Source of the DNA: Piscinibacter gummiphilus
GTDB lineage: Bacteria > Pseudomonadota > Gammaproteobacteria > Burkholderiales > Burkholderiaceae_C
Length of the DNA: 64,000 nucleotides
Reading direction: 5' to 3'
Assembly: GCF_002116905.1 (NCBI RefSeq)
Contig: NZ_CP015118.1
Location: 1,984,001-2,048,000, forward strand
Of the stretch, positions 18,054-26,964 are shown piece by piece. Position numbers and translations under genes: made by a program. Position 1 is the first letter of the stretch. Every line of letters begins with the position of its first letter. The notes under the pieces were generated by a model, which worked only from the letters and a program-made list of their open reading frames with translations, made no database searches and was not told the origin of the DNA.

Positions 18054-18902
18054 TCAGGGGGCGACCGGTGGCTCCTCCCCTCGGAACAGGGACAACCAGC
18101 GCAATACCTCGGCCGAGGTCTCGTCCGGCCGCTCGAACGGGTACAGGTGCGACCCCTCGATCCAGGAGATCCGCCCGTCGGCGATGCGCTCGGTGGCGAT
18201 CATGCCCACCTGCCTCACCTCGGCGGACTGGGTGCCACCCACGAAGGCGAGCGGGGCCTGCAGCGGGTGCGACTTCAGGAAGCGGGGGATGTCGTGGGGC
18301 AGGGTGTTGTAGATGGCCGTCTCGACCTCGCGGTGGAAGGCGAGCGTGACGCCCTTTTCCATCGGGGGTTCGGCCGGCACGATGCCGGTGTCGATGTAGT
18401 CGCGCAGCACCTCGGCGTCCCAGCGCGCGAACGCGGCCTTGGCGCGGAAGTGGTTGTAGGCGTTCTCCCGGGTCGGCCAGTGGTGGCGGCGGCGCTGGGA
18501 GATGTGCCCCGGCGAGTAGCGCGCGCCGAAGCCCGTGCTCTTGGCGAAGTTGACCATCGCGCCGAGGATGCCGCCGATGATGGGCGAGTCGAGCAGCACC
18601 ACGCCGCAGGCCAGCTCGGGCTTGCGGGCCGCGGCCAGCACGCTCAGGAAACCGCCGAGCGAATGGCCCACGAAGTACGCGGGACGGCCCACCTCGGTCT
18701 CGGCGAAGTGCACGAGCTGGTCGCGCAGGCGCGGCCAGTGGTTGCTCACGGGGTACTTCGGGTCGTGGCCGTACTTGTCGACGGCGAACACCTCGTGGCC
18801 GGCGGCGCGCCAGGCCTCGAACAGCTTGCGGTAGGTGCCGGCGGGGAAACTGTTCGCGTGCGAGAAGACGATCGGGGGAAGGGACGCTTTCTTCTTGACC
18901 AT
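18054..18902 (-). CDS. Alpha/beta-hydrolase fold protein
   Basis: 282 residues from ATG 18902. It shows the alpha/beta-hydrolase pattern: oxyanion region IVFSHANSFPAGTY, nucleophile elbow GHSLGG (Ser near residue 97), VVLLDSPI after strand 6 and a C-terminal His in EGSHLYPFERP. An acidic residue (Asp or Glu) before the His is expected but not pinned down. Cytoplasmic, with a basic start MVKKK. Substrate unknown; esterase or thioesterase are typical options. Five bases after the Anbu gene, so probably in the mutS transcript. Confidence 0.85.
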   Translation of the reverse strand: MVKKKASLPPIVFSHANSFPAGTYRKLFEAWRAAGHEVFAVDKYGHDPKYPVSNHWPRLRDQLVHFAETEVGRPAYFVGHSLGGFLSVLAAARKPELACGVVLLDSPIIGGILGAMVNFAKSTGFGARYSPGHISQRRRHHWPTRENAYNHFRAKAAFARWDAEVLRDYIDTGIVPAEPPMEKGVTLAFHREVETAIYNTLPHDIPRFLKSHPLQAPLAFVGGTQSAEVRQVGMIATERIADGRISWIEGSHLYPFERPDETSAEVLRWLSLFRGEEPPVAP

Positions 18903-18907
18903 CAGAA

Positions 18908-19729
18908 TCAGAGGATCTTTTCCCCGGGGTGGTGGATCTTGCCCATGGGTTCGTAGCGCGACGGCGCGCGCAGGGGATACGTGGCGGAGTCGGAGCCCCA
19001 CTGGGGGTCGTCGATGGACTCGAACACCTGGCGCAGCTTCTGGCCCCAGGCCCCGCGGATCATCGCGAAATACGGGTTGTGGTCGTCGATGCAGACGATC
19101 TTCTCGCTCTGCAGCGCGTTGGCCTCGTAGACGAGCAGGTCGAGCGGCAGCCCCACCGACAGGTTCGACTTCAGCGTGGAGTCCATCGACACCAGCGCGC
19201 ACTTGGCCGCCTCGTCGAGCGGCGTCTGCGGCGTGATCATGCGGTCGAGCACGGGCTTGCCGTACTTCGATTCGCCGATCTGGAAGTAGCAGGTCTCGCG
19301 CGTGGCCTCGATGAAGTTGCCGGCCGAGTACACGAGGAACAGGCGCATCGGCTCGTTGCCGATCTGCCCGCCGAGGATCAGGGAGGCGTTGAAGTCGACG
19401 CCGGCATGGGCGAGCGCGGCCGCGTCCTGGTCGTGGATGCGGCGGATGGCGCTGCCGAGCACGCGGGCCACGTCGAACATGCTCGTGGCGTTCCAGATCG
19501 TGATGGGCGGCTCGTCGCCGTTCTCCAGGCGCTCGACCTGCAGGATCTCGCGGATGGACTGCGAGATCGACAGGTTGCCGGCCGACAGCAGCACCATGAA
19601 GCGGTCGCCCGGCTTCTCGTAGACCATCATCTTGCGGAACGTGCTGATCTGGTCCACCCCGGCGTTGGTGCGGGAGTCGGACAGGAACACGAGGCCCGCG
19701 TCGAGCTTGACACCGATGCAGTAGGTCAT
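18908..19729 (-). CDS. Proteasome-type protease Anbu (HslV/beta-subunit family)
   Basis: 273 residues. The start MTYCIGVKLDAGLVFLSDSR gives, after loss of Met, an N-terminal Thr as the Ntn-hydrolase nucleophile, with the Asp and Lys positions of the proteasome beta fold nearby (SDSRT; FRKMMV). The family, called Anbu (ancestral beta subunit), assembles into a self-compartmentalised or open-ring complex. It shows little or no activity on standard peptides in the homologues I know of. The gene overlaps mutS by 4 bases (ATGA) and precedes the hydrolase by 5, so all three should be co-expressed. Physiological role uncertain. Confidence 0.85.
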   Translation of the reverse strand: MTYCIGVKLDAGLVFLSDSRTNAGVDQISTFRKMMVYEKPGDRFMVLLSAGNLSISQSIREILQVERLENGDEPPITIWNATSMFDVARVLGSAIRRIHDQDAAALAHAGVDFNASLILGGQIGNEPMRLFLVYSAGNFIEATRETCYFQIGESKYGKPVLDRMITPQTPLDEAAKCALVSMDSTLKSNLSVGLPLDLLVYEANALQSEKIVCIDDHNPYFAMIRGAWGQKLRQVFESIDDPQWGSDSATYPLRAPSRYEPMGKIHHPGEKIL

Positions 19730-22335
19730 GACGTGGCTTCTTGCTTTTGAAGGTTCTTCAGGCGGTAGAGCGCGTCGAGCGCTTCCTTGGGCGACAGCAT
19801 ATCGGGGTTGATGCCCGAGAGCGCACGTTCCACCTCCGACGGCTCGGACTCCGGGGCCGCCGCGGGCGCCGCGAACAGGTCCACCTGGGCGCTGGCGGCC
19901 TCCTTGCCGGTCTCGAGCGCGGCCAGCGTGTGGCGCGCCTGGCGCACCAGGTTGGACGGCATGCCCGCGAGGCGTGCCACCTGCACGCCGTAGCTGCGGC
20001 TCGCCGGGCCGGGCTGGATGTCGTGCAGGAACACGATGTCGTCGCCGTTTTCGGCCGCCGAGACGTGCACGTTGATGGCGTGCGGGTGCTTCAGCGGGAA
20101 CTCGGTCAGCTCGAAGTAGTGCGTCGCGAACAGCGTGAAGGCCTTGTTCCGGTCGTGCAGGTGCGTGGCGATGGCCCCGGCGAGCGCGAGGCCGTCGAAC
20201 GTGGACGTGCCGCGGCCGATCTCGTCCATCAGCACGAGCGAGTGTTCGGTGGCGCCGTGCACGATGGCCGCGGCCTCCGTCATCTCGAGCATGAAGGTCG
20301 ACTGGGCGTTGGCCAGGTCGTCGGCCGCGCCGATGCGGGTGTGGATCGCGTCGATGGGGCCGAGGCGGCAGGCGGTCGCCGGCACGAAGGAGCCCATGGC
20401 CGCGAGCAGCGCGATCAGCGCGACCTGGCGCATGAACGTGCTCTTGCCGCCCATGTTCGGCCCGGTGATCACGAGCATCTTGCGCGTGGCGTCGAGCCGG
20501 CAGTCGTTGGCCATGAAGTTGCCGGCGCCGGTCTCCTGCAGCCGTGCCTCGACCACCGGGTGGCGGCCGCCGTCGATCGAGATGCACGGCTCGCGCACGA
20601 ACTGCGGGCGGCACCAGTTGAGGGTGTGGGCGCGTTCGGCCAGTGCCGCGAGCGCGTCGAGCGAGGCCAGCGCCCGGGCCAGGCCCGACAGTGCCTCGAG
20701 GTGCGCCTGCAGGCCGTCGATCACCTGCTCGTAGAGCATCTTCTCGCGGGCGAGGGACCGGTCCTGCGCGGACAGGGCCTTGTCCTCGAAGGCCTTCAGC
20801 TCGGGCGTGATGAACCGCTCGGCGTTCTTCAGCGTCTGGCGGCGCTGGTAGTCGACCGGCACCTTCGACGCCTGGCCCTGGGTCACCTCGATGTAGAAGC
20901 CGTGCACCTTGTTGAACTGCACGCGCAGGTTCGGGATGCCGGTGCGGGCGCGTTCGCGCGTCTCCAGCTCGAGCAGGAAGTCGTCGCAGTTGGTGCTGAT
21001 GGCGCGCAGCTCGTCGAGCTGGGCGTCGTAGCCCGGGGCGATCACGCCGCCGTCACGCAGCTGCACCGCGGGTTCCTCGGCGATGGCGGCGGTGAGCAGC
21101 GCCTCGACCGCGGGGTCGGGCGACAGCGCCTCGGCCAGCATGTCGAGCAGCACGGCCTTGCCCGCCGGCACGAGCGCGCGCAGCGCGGGCAGGGCCTGCA
21201 GCGTGGCGCGCAGGCCCGACATCTCGCGCGGGCGCACCTGGCGCAGCGCGACGCGGGCGGTGATGCGTTCGACGTCGCTGATGCCGCGCAGCGTGTCGCG
21301 CAGCGGGTTCAGCACGTCGCGCATCAGCACGTCGAGGGCGTCGTGCCGCTGCATCGCCACCGAACGCTCGCGCAGCGGGTGCGTGAGCCAGTGGCGCAGC
21401 GCGCGGCTGCCCATGCCGGTGCGGCACGTGTCGATGAGGGACAGCAGCGTGGGCGAGTCGTCGCCGCGCAGCGTCTGCACCAGTTCGAGGTTGCGGTGCG
21501 TGGTGGGCGGCAGGTCGACGAGCTGGCTCGCGCGTTCGACCGACAGCGTGCGCACGTGGGCCAGCGCCTGGCCCTGCGTGTGTTCGGCGTAGCTCAGCAG
21601 CGCCGACGCGGCGGCATGGGCCACGGTCAGCTCGTGGGCGCTGTAGCCCGCGAGCGTGGCCACGCGCAGCTGCTCGCACAGCTTGCGTTCGCCGAGCGCC
21701 GCGTCGAACTGCCACGTGGGGCGGTGCGTGATCGACAGGCGCGACTGCTTCAGCGCCTCGGGCACCGCGTCGCGGTCCACCAGCGCCTCGGCCGCGTTCA
21801 GGCGCGAGAGCCAGCCCGGCAGGTCGCGCTCGCCACATTCGGTGAGGCCCAGCTGCCCGTTGGACAGGCCCAGCCACGCGAGGCCATACGTCGTGACACC
21901 CTTGTGCCGGCGTTCGGAAACGGCGAGCAGCAGTGCGTCTCGCTTGTCGGAGAGCAGTTCGGTGTCGGTCACCGTGCCCGGCGTGACCACGCGCACCACC
22001 TTGCGCTCGACCGGGCCCTTGGCCGTGGCCACGTCGCCCACCTGCTCGGCGATGGCGACCGCCTCGCCCATCTTGATGAGCTTGGCGAGGTAGTTCTCGA
22101 CCGCGTGCACCGGAACCCCGGCCATCACCACGGGTTCGCCGGCCGTCTGCCCGCGCGTGGTGATCGTGATGTCCAGCAGGCGGTTGGCCTTGCGGGCGTC
22201 GTCGAAGAACAGCTCGTAGAAGTCACCCATCCGGTAGAACACCAGCGTGTCCGGGAAGCCGTGCTTGATGCGCAGGTACTGCTGCATCATGGGCGTGTGG
22301 GCGCTGAGGTCGGGGAGGGTGCTGGCGTCGGTCAT
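19726..22335 (-). CDS. mutS: DNA mismatch repair protein MutS
   Basis: 869 residues, full length. The mismatch-recognition Phe-x-Glu is present (Phe39, Glu41 in GDFYELF). The ATPase domain has Walker A GPNMGGKST at about 625-633, Walker B LVLMDEIGRGTS and the signature STFMLEMTE. A C-terminal tail (SGINPDMLSPKEALDALYRL) matches the dimer/tetramer region. It binds mispairs and recruits MutL in the cytoplasm. First gene of a unit with Anbu and the alpha/beta hydrolase. Confidence 0.98.
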   Translation of the reverse strand: MTDASTLPDLSAHTPMMQQYLRIKHGFPDTLVFYRMGDFYELFFDDARKANRLLDITITTRGQTAGEPVVMAGVPVHAVENYLAKLIKMGEAVAIAEQVGDVATAKGPVERKVVRVVTPGTVTDTELLSDKRDALLLAVSERRHKGVTTYGLAWLGLSNGQLGLTECGERDLPGWLSRLNAAEALVDRDAVPEALKQSRLSITHRPTWQFDAALGERKLCEQLRVATLAGYSAHELTVAHAAASALLSYAEHTQGQALAHVRTLSVERASQLVDLPPTTHRNLELVQTLRGDDSPTLLSLIDTCRTGMGSRALRHWLTHPLRERSVAMQRHDALDVLMRDVLNPLRDTLRGISDVERITARVALRQVRPREMSGLRATLQALPALRALVPAGKAVLLDMLAEALSPDPAVEALLTAAIAEEPAVQLRDGGVIAPGYDAQLDELRAISTNCDDFLLELETRERARTGIPNLRVQFNKVHGFYIEVTQGQASKVPVDYQRRQTLKNAERFITPELKAFEDKALSAQDRSLAREKMLYEQVIDGLQAHLEALSGLARALASLDALAALAERAHTLNWCRPQFVREPCISIDGGRHPVVEARLQETGAGNFMANDCRLDATRKMLVITGPNMGGKSTFMRQVALIALLAAMGSFVPATACRLGPIDAIHTRIGAADDLANAQSTFMLEMTEAAAIVHGATEHSLVLMDEIGRGTSTFDGLALAGAIATHLHDRNKAFTLFATHYFELTEFPLKHPHAINVHVSAAENGDDIVFLHDIQPGPASRSYGVQVARLAGMPSNLVRQARHTLAALETGKEAASAQVDLFAAPAAAPESEPSEVERALSGINPDMLSPKEALDALYRLKNLQKQEATS

Positions 22336-22367
22336 GCCGGGACGATGGGCGGTGGGCGAAGCGGCGT

Positions 22368-22373
22368 ATTGTC
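22368..22373 (-). promoter_or_regulatory. Candidate -10 box (GACAAT) for mutS
   Basis: GACAAT on the minus strand lies 32 bases before the mutS ATG. The same hexamer occurs before darP. No clear -35 was identified. Confidence 0.3.
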
Positions 22374-22386
22374 CCGCACAAAATCA

Positions 22387-22404
22387 CCCCGGCGAGCGCC
22401 GGGG
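22387..22404 (-). terminator. Rho-independent terminator after the chemoreceptor gene
   Basis: A perfect 8-bp stem, CCCCGGCG / CGCCGGGG with loop AG, is followed on the minus strand by TGATTTTG, a short U-rich tail. It lies about 100 bases past the chemoreceptor stop and before mutS. It also resembles one arm of the dispersed palindromic repeat family listed elsewhere. Confidence 0.5.
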
Positions 22405-22431
22405 CCCACTCGCCATCCACCCCGGGCGCGG

Positions 22432-22502
22432 GGCTGTGGGCAACCCTGTGGATATCCAGGGGGTCACCTGTGGGCCCGCTGTGGGCCCCCGGTGGACAGC
22501 CC
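22432..22502. repeat. Repeat copy A, downstream of the chemoreceptor gene
   Basis: Contains GGCTGTGGGCAACCCTG, then a segment that can fold as GGGCCC-GCTGT-GGGCCC, then GGTGGACAGCCCTCAG. A clearly related copy is at 24158-24213. Copy A directly abuts the stop of the chemoreceptor gene on its 3' side and lies before the terminator hairpin. Confidence 0.6.
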
Positions 22503-24047
22503 TCAGCGACCCACGTTGAACACAGCCACCGTCTCCGTCAGGCGATGCGCCTGGTCGCGCAGCGAGGCGGCGGCCGCCGTGGACTCCTCCACCAGCGCCG
22601 CGTTCTGCTGGGTCATCTGGTCGATGGTGTCGACGGCCTGGTGCACCTGGTTGATGCCGTCGCGCTGTTCGGACGCGGACGTGGCCATCTCGCCGATCAG
22701 GCTCGACACGTGGCGCACGCTGGAGACGATCTCGCCCATCACGTCGCGGGCCTGGTCCACCTGGCGCGAGCCCACCTCGACCGATTCGACCGAGCGGCCG
22801 ATCAGCACCTTGATCTCCTTGGCGGCTTCGGCGGAGCGCTGCGCGAGCGATCGCACCTCGCTCGCGACCACGGCGAAGCCGCGGCCCTGCTCGCCGGCGC
22901 GGGCGGCTTCCACCGCGGCGTTCAACGCGAGGATGTTGGTCTGGAACGCGATGCCGTCGATCACGCCGATGATGTCGTTGATGCGGCGCGAGGCGTCGGA
23001 GATCTTCTCCATGCTCGACACCACCTCGCCCACGACGTCGCCGCCGCGCGAGGCCGCGTCGGCGGCCGAGGTGGCGAGCTGGGTCGCCTGGCGGGCCACG
23101 TCGGCGGACTGGGTCACGGTGCCGGTCAGCTGTTCGAGGCTCGAGGCGGTCTCCTGCAGGTTCGACGCGGTCTGTTCCGTGCGCGAGGACAGGTCGAGGT
23201 TGCCCGAGGCGATCTGCGTGGAGGCGACCGACACCGAGCTGACCCCTTGGCGCACCTCGGCGACCACGGAACGCAGTTGCGCGGCCATGCGCGACATGCC
23301 CTGCAGCAGGCGGCCCAGTTCGTCGCGGCGGGTCTCCTTCACCTCGCGGCTCAGGTCACCCGAGGCGATGGCCTCGGCGAGTTCCACGGCGCGCTGCAGC
23401 GGGCGGTTGATGGAGCGCACGAGGATGGACACCCAGAAGAGGCCCAGGGCGATCACGGCGAACGTGATGCCGGTGCCGATCGCCACGGTGCGGCCGATGG
23501 CGGCCTCGGTCTCGCGCGCGATGTCGTCGCGCTGCTTGCGCTGCAGGTCCACGAGGGCGAGCATCGCGCCGTCGTACTTCTCGATGTTGGGCAGGAACTC
23601 CGTGTCGAGGAAGTTCTTGACGCCGGCCTGGTCCGTCTGCTTCATGGCCGTGCCCTTCTTGACCAGGCCCAGCACGGTCTTGCGGTGTTCGGCGATCACG
23701 TCCATCGCGGCCTTGTCGGCGTCGGTGCTGGCCATCTCCAGGATGCGCTTCTGGGTCGCGCTGCTGGTGGCGATGCCGGCCTTCAGCCGGGCCGAGAACA
23801 GGTCCACGACGGGCTGTTCCGTCGAGTACATGGAGGCGATGGTGGCACTGGTGTTGGCGGTGCTGACCGCCTGCCAGTACGTGGTCATCGTGATCAGCTC
23901 GTCGGCGCGGTGCGTGCGCTCGGCGGCGTCGCGGTGGGCCGCGCTGACGCTGTGCCGCGTCCAGACGCCGGCGGTGAGCATCGCCAGCAGCAACACGATG
24001 ATGGATCCCCAGAGCTTCCTGGAGAGGGAGATGTCGTCGAGCTTCAA
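22503..24047 (-). CDS. Methyl-accepting chemotaxis protein
   Basis: 514 residues. TM1 at about residues 12-30, a periplasmic four-helix-type sensor domain (MCP 4HB-like) to about 188, TM2 at about 190-212, a HAMP linker to about 266, then the cytoplasmic methylation helices and the signalling tip containing IDGIAFQTNILALNAAVEAA. There is no C-terminal CheR-docking pentapeptide; it ends TVAVFNVGR. It signals to CheA/CheW. The ligand is unknown. No other chemotaxis genes lie in the window, so this is a stand-alone receptor. Confidence 0.95.
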   Translation of the reverse strand: MKLDDISLSRKLWGSIIVLLLAMLTAGVWTRHSVSAAHRDAAERTHRADELITMTTYWQAVSTANTSATIASMYSTEQPVVDLFSARLKAGIATSSATQKRILEMASTDADKAAMDVIAEHRKTVLGLVKKGTAMKQTDQAGVKNFLDTEFLPNIEKYDGAMLALVDLQRKQRDDIARETEAAIGRTVAIGTGITFAVIALGLFWVSILVRSINRPLQRAVELAEAIASGDLSREVKETRRDELGRLLQGMSRMAAQLRSVVAEVRQGVSSVSVASTQIASGNLDLSSRTEQTASNLQETASSLEQLTGTVTQSADVARQATQLATSAADAASRGGDVVGEVVSSMEKISDASRRINDIIGVIDGIAFQTNILALNAAVEAARAGEQGRGFAVVASEVRSLAQRSAEAAKEIKVLIGRSVESVEVGSRQVDQARDVMGEIVSSVRHVSSLIGEMATSASEQRDGINQVHQAVDTIDQMTQQNAALVEESTAAAASLRDQAHRLTETVAVFNVGR

Positions 24048-24123
24048 GATGTTTCCCCGGTTGGCGGCGCCTGGGGCAGGGCCGATTCGGCCTGTCTTCG
24101 GCGTCCCTCGGGGAAAACTTGAA

Positions 24124-24144
24124 TCCGCCCCGGGGTGGGGCGGA
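24124..24144 (-). terminator. Terminator-like hairpin downstream of suhB
   Basis: An 8-bp stem with loop (CCGCCCC-ACCCC-GGGGCGG on the minus strand) is followed by ATTCAAGTTTTCC. It is placed after suhB and its repeat and just before the chemoreceptor start, so it probably separates the two transcripts. Confidence 0.4.
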
Positions 24145-24157
24145 AATCAGGGTCGGC

Positions 24158-24213
24158 GGCTGTGGACAACCCTGGGGACAGCCTGGGGGCCCGCTGTGGG
24201 CCCCCTGTGGACG
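24158..24213. repeat. Repeat copy B, downstream of suhB
   Basis: Contains GGCTGTGGACAACCCTG, then GGGGGCCC-GCTGT-GGGCCCCC (8-bp stem) and TGTGGACGTCAGCCCTG near the stop. It closely parallels copy A at 22432-22502 with an internal deletion of about 10 bases. Both copies sit between a stop codon and a terminator-like hairpin. Confidence 0.6.
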
Positions 24214-25233
24214 TCAGCCCTGCGCGTCGCCCTTGGGCGCCACGTCTTCCTTGCGGATGCGCACGGCGCGCTTCTTCCGGGCGGCGGCGAGTGCCTCGGG
24301 CGACTGGGCCTCGGCTTCGGCCTTGGCCAGGGCGGCCTCGGGGCTCCAGTCGGGCAGGTTCTTCGCGTCGGCGTCGGCCGCGTCGAGCGGTTCGGCGCCG
24401 ATGCCGGCCGGCTTCGCGTCGTCGGCGATCACGCGGGAGTACTTCTTCAGCAGACCCACCATCTGCGCGTAGATCTTCGGGTTGCCGGCCATGACCTCGC
24501 GCTGGTACATGTAGTCGGACTCCCCCGTGAAGTTGCCGATCAGGCCACCGGCCTCGGTGACGATCAGCGAACCGGCGGCGATGTCCCACGGGTTCAGGCC
24601 CGGCTCGAAGAAGCCGTCGTAGTTGCCGGCGGCCACGTTGCACAGGTCGAGCGCGGCGGCGCCGGGGCGGCGCACGCCGGCGCAGCTCACCATCACGTCC
24701 TCGAACATCTTCATGTAGCGCTTGAAGTTGTCCCCCTTGCGGAACGGGAAGCCCGTGCCGATCAGGGCGTCGGACATGCGGGTGCGCTTGGAGACGCGGA
24801 TGCGCTTGTCGTTCAGGAACGCGCCGCGGCCCTTCGAGGCGTAGAACAGGTCGTTGCGGGTGGGGTCGTACACCACGGCCTGCTGGATCTGGTCGCGGTA
24901 CGCGAGCGCGATGGACACCGCGTAGTACGGGAAGCCGTGGATGAAGTTGGTGGTGCCGTCGAGCGGGTCGATGATCCAGACGTACTCGCTGTGCGGGGCG
25001 CCGTGCGTGCGGCCCGACTCTTCGGCGAGGATGCCGTGGCCGGGGTAGGCGCCCAGCAGCGTTTCGATGATGACCTCTTCGGCCTTCTGATCCACCTCCG
25101 TGACGAAGTCGTTGGGCGACTTCGTGTTGACCTTGAGCAGGTCCAGGTCGAGCGAGGCCCGGTTGATCAGCGACCCGGCTGCACGTGCGGCCTTGACGGC
25201 GACGTTGAGCATCGGGTGGAGCGTTTGGGACAT
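24214..25233 (-). CDS. suhB: Inositol-1-monophosphatase family protein (SuhB)
   Basis: 339 residues: about 265 of IMPase core plus an Ala/Glu/Lys-rich C-terminal extension (about 270-339) with no recognised fold. Metal-binding motifs are intact: ILAEESG, WIIDPLDGTTNFIHG and NPWDIAAGSLIVTEAGG. The enzyme removes phosphate from inositol monophosphate or related compounds; in enterobacteria SuhB also joins rRNA antitermination complexes. The extended tail is common in Burkholderiales homologues as far as I recall. Divergent from trmJ. Confidence 0.92.
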   Translation of the reverse strand: MSQTLHPMLNVAVKAARAAGSLINRASLDLDLLKVNTKSPNDFVTEVDQKAEEVIIETLLGAYPGHGILAEESGRTHGAPHSEYVWIIDPLDGTTNFIHGFPYYAVSIALAYRDQIQQAVVYDPTRNDLFYASKGRGAFLNDKRIRVSKRTRMSDALIGTGFPFRKGDNFKRYMKMFEDVMVSCAGVRRPGAAALDLCNVAAGNYDGFFEPGLNPWDIAAGSLIVTEAGGLIGNFTGESDYMYQREVMAGNPKIYAQMVGLLKKYSRVIADDAKPAGIGAEPLDAADADAKNLPDWSPEAALAKAEAEAQSPEALAAARKKRAVRIRKEDVAPKGDAQG

Positions 25234-25410
25234 GGGTGCACCTGCCTGTTGGGTGAGAGCGGAGGGGGATCGACGGAGGAAAAGAGCGTGCAGCGCGGCG
25301 AGGCCAGCGTGCGGAATAATGCGAGTTTACCCTTGGAGGGAGTTTCGCGCCATGTGCGAGGCGAATCCCGAGGGGCGTTCGCGCGGACGAATCCGCGTCC
25401 CAGGCCATCC

Positions 25411-26127
25411 ATGGACACCACCCGCTTCATCCTCGTCAACACCAGCCACCCGGGCAACGTGGGGGCCACCGCCCGCGCGATGAAGGTGATGGGCTTCTCC
25501 GACCTGGTGCTGGTGGCCCCCCGTTTCCCCGACGTGCTGGTGCAGGAGGAGACGGTGGCGATGGCCAGCGGCGCGGCCGACATCCTCGTGCGCGCCCGCA
25601 TCGTGCCCACGCTGACCGAGGCCCTCGACGGCGTGACCTTCGCCTGCGCCACGGCCATGACCCCGCGCGACTTCGGCCCGCCCACGCGCGCCCCGCGCGA
25701 CCTGATGCCCGAACTCGCGGCCGGCGGCCATCGGGTCGGCTTCGTCTTCGGCTCCGAGCGCTACGGCCTGTCGAACGAGGACGTGTACCGCTGCCACGTG
25801 TGCCTCAGCATCCCGACCCAGCCCGAGTACGGCTCGCTGAACCTCGCGCAGGCGGTGCAGCTGCTCTCCTACGACTGGCGCCAGGCACTGGGCGGGTTCC
25901 CGGTCGCGCCCCGCACCACCGATCCCGAGCTGGCCGACGCCGTGGCCGTGACCGGCCTGCTCGACCACTGGCAGCGCGCGCTGACGGCCATCGAGTTCCT
26001 CGACCCGGCCGCGCCGCGCAAGCTGATGCCGCGGCTGAACCAGCTCCTCAACCGCGCGCAGCTGACCACCGAGGAGATCCACATCCTGCGCGGCATCGCC
26101 CGGGCGATGGAGAAGAAGGCGGGCTGA
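25411..26127 (+). CDS. trmJ: tRNA (cytidine/uridine-2'-O)-methyltransferase TrmJ
   Basis: 238 residues. A SpoU-class knotted methyltransferase: motif 1 NTSHPGNVGATARAMKVMGF, motif 2 VGFVFGSERYGLSNEDV and motif 3 YGSLNLAQAVQLLSYDW are all present. TrmJ methylates the ribose of position 32 in tRNAs using SAM. The start ATG 25411 gives MDTTRFILV, the expected opening. Divergent from suhB with 177 bases between them. Other TrmH-like 2'-O-methyltransferases are the only alternative. Confidence 0.93.
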   Translation: MDTTRFILVNTSHPGNVGATARAMKVMGFSDLVLVAPRFPDVLVQEETVAMASGAADILVRARIVPTLTEALDGVTFACATAMTPRDFGPPTRAPRDLMPELAAGGHRVGFVFGSERYGLSNEDVYRCHVCLSIPTQPEYGSLNLAQAVQLLSYDWRQALGGFPVAPRTTDPELADAVAVTGLLDHWQRALTAIEFLDPAAPRKLMPRLNQLLNRAQLTTEEIHILRGIARAMEKKAG

Positions 26128-26191
26128 CCCCACCCCGGCACCGGTTCGGGGCCGCCGGTACACTGCGGGCCTTCATTCACCCTGCCTCGCC

Positions 26192-26956
26192 ATGTTCCAG
26201 CGCCTACGAGAAGACATCGCCTGCATCCTGGAGCGCGACCCCGCCGCGCACTCGTGGTGGACGGTGTTGACCTGTTACCCGGGCCTGCATGCGATCCTGA
26301 TGCACCGCTGGGCGCACGCCTGCTGGGACAACGGGTTCCGCTGGGCGGGCCGCTTCATCTCGCACATGGGGCGCTTCTTCACCGGCATCGAGATCCACCC
26401 GGGCGCCCGCATCGGGCGGCGGGTGTTCATCGACCACGGCATGGGCGTGGTGGTGGGTGAAACGGCCGAGATCGGCGACGAGTGCACGATCTACCAGGGC
26501 GTGACCCTCGGCGGCACCTCGCTCACGAAGGGTGCCAAGCGGCATCCGACGCTCGGGCGCGGCGTGATCGTGGGCGCGAACTCCCAGGTGCTGGGCGGCT
26601 TCACGGTGGGCGACGGCGCCCGCATCGGCTCCAACGCGGTGGTGGTCAAGCCGGTGCCCCCGGGCGCCACGGCCGTGGGCAACCCGGCGCGCATCATCCT
26701 GAAGGAAGACGAGGCCCAGCGCGAAGCCGCGGCCGCGCGCATGGGCTTCTCGGCCTACGGCGTCACGCAGAACGACGACCCGCTGTCGCAAGCCATGAAG
26801 GGGCTGATCGACAACGCGGCCGGCAATGCGCATCAGATCGCGATGCTGTGGGCGGCGATCGAGAAGCTGGCGCCGGTGCGGAAGGATTGTGTGCCGAACG
26901 ATGCGCAGGTCACCGAGGACTTCGACGCCGAGCGCCTCAAGCAGTTGATGAAGTAG
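26192..26956 (+). CDS. cysE: Serine O-acetyltransferase
   Basis: 254 residues. The N-terminal helical part is followed by the left-handed beta-helix with the CysE signature (IEIHPGARIGRRVFIDHGMG, VVVGETAEIGDECTIYQGVT, LGGTSLTKGAKRHPTLG). It makes O-acetylserine from serine and acetyl-CoA, the first step of cysteine synthesis. The helix-only N-terminal domain is shorter than in E. coli and the C-terminal tail longer (to about 254), as in the short-type CysE. TACACT at 26159-26164 could be its -10 box. Downstream is a palindromic repeat. Confidence 0.93.
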   Translation: MFQRLREDIACILERDPAAHSWWTVLTCYPGLHAILMHRWAHACWDNGFRWAGRFISHMGRFFTGIEIHPGARIGRRVFIDHGMGVVVGETAEIGDECTIYQGVTLGGTSLTKGAKRHPTLGRGVIVGANSQVLGGFTVGDGARIGSNAVVVKPVPPGATAVGNPARIILKEDEAQREAAAARMGFSAYGVTQNDDPLSQAMKGLIDNAAGNAHQIAMLWAAIEKLAPVRKDCVPNDAQVTEDFDAERLKQLMK

Positions 26957-26964
26957 AAAGCTTC

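Noticed and set aside
22432..24213. TGTGGACAACCCTG and TGTGGATAT motifs as possible DnaA boxes or an origin
   Set aside because: None is an exact TTATCCACA box in a cluster with an AT-rich unwinding zone or dnaA/dnaN nearby. The motifs belong to the pairwise repeat module downstream of two genes.
19741..25410. Very long open plus-strand frame running opposite mutS, the chemoreceptor and suhB and continuing into trmJ
   Set aside because: It is an antisense shadow of well-recognised minus-strand genes, caused by high GC at third positions. Only its trmJ end, from ATG 25411, resembles a known protein.
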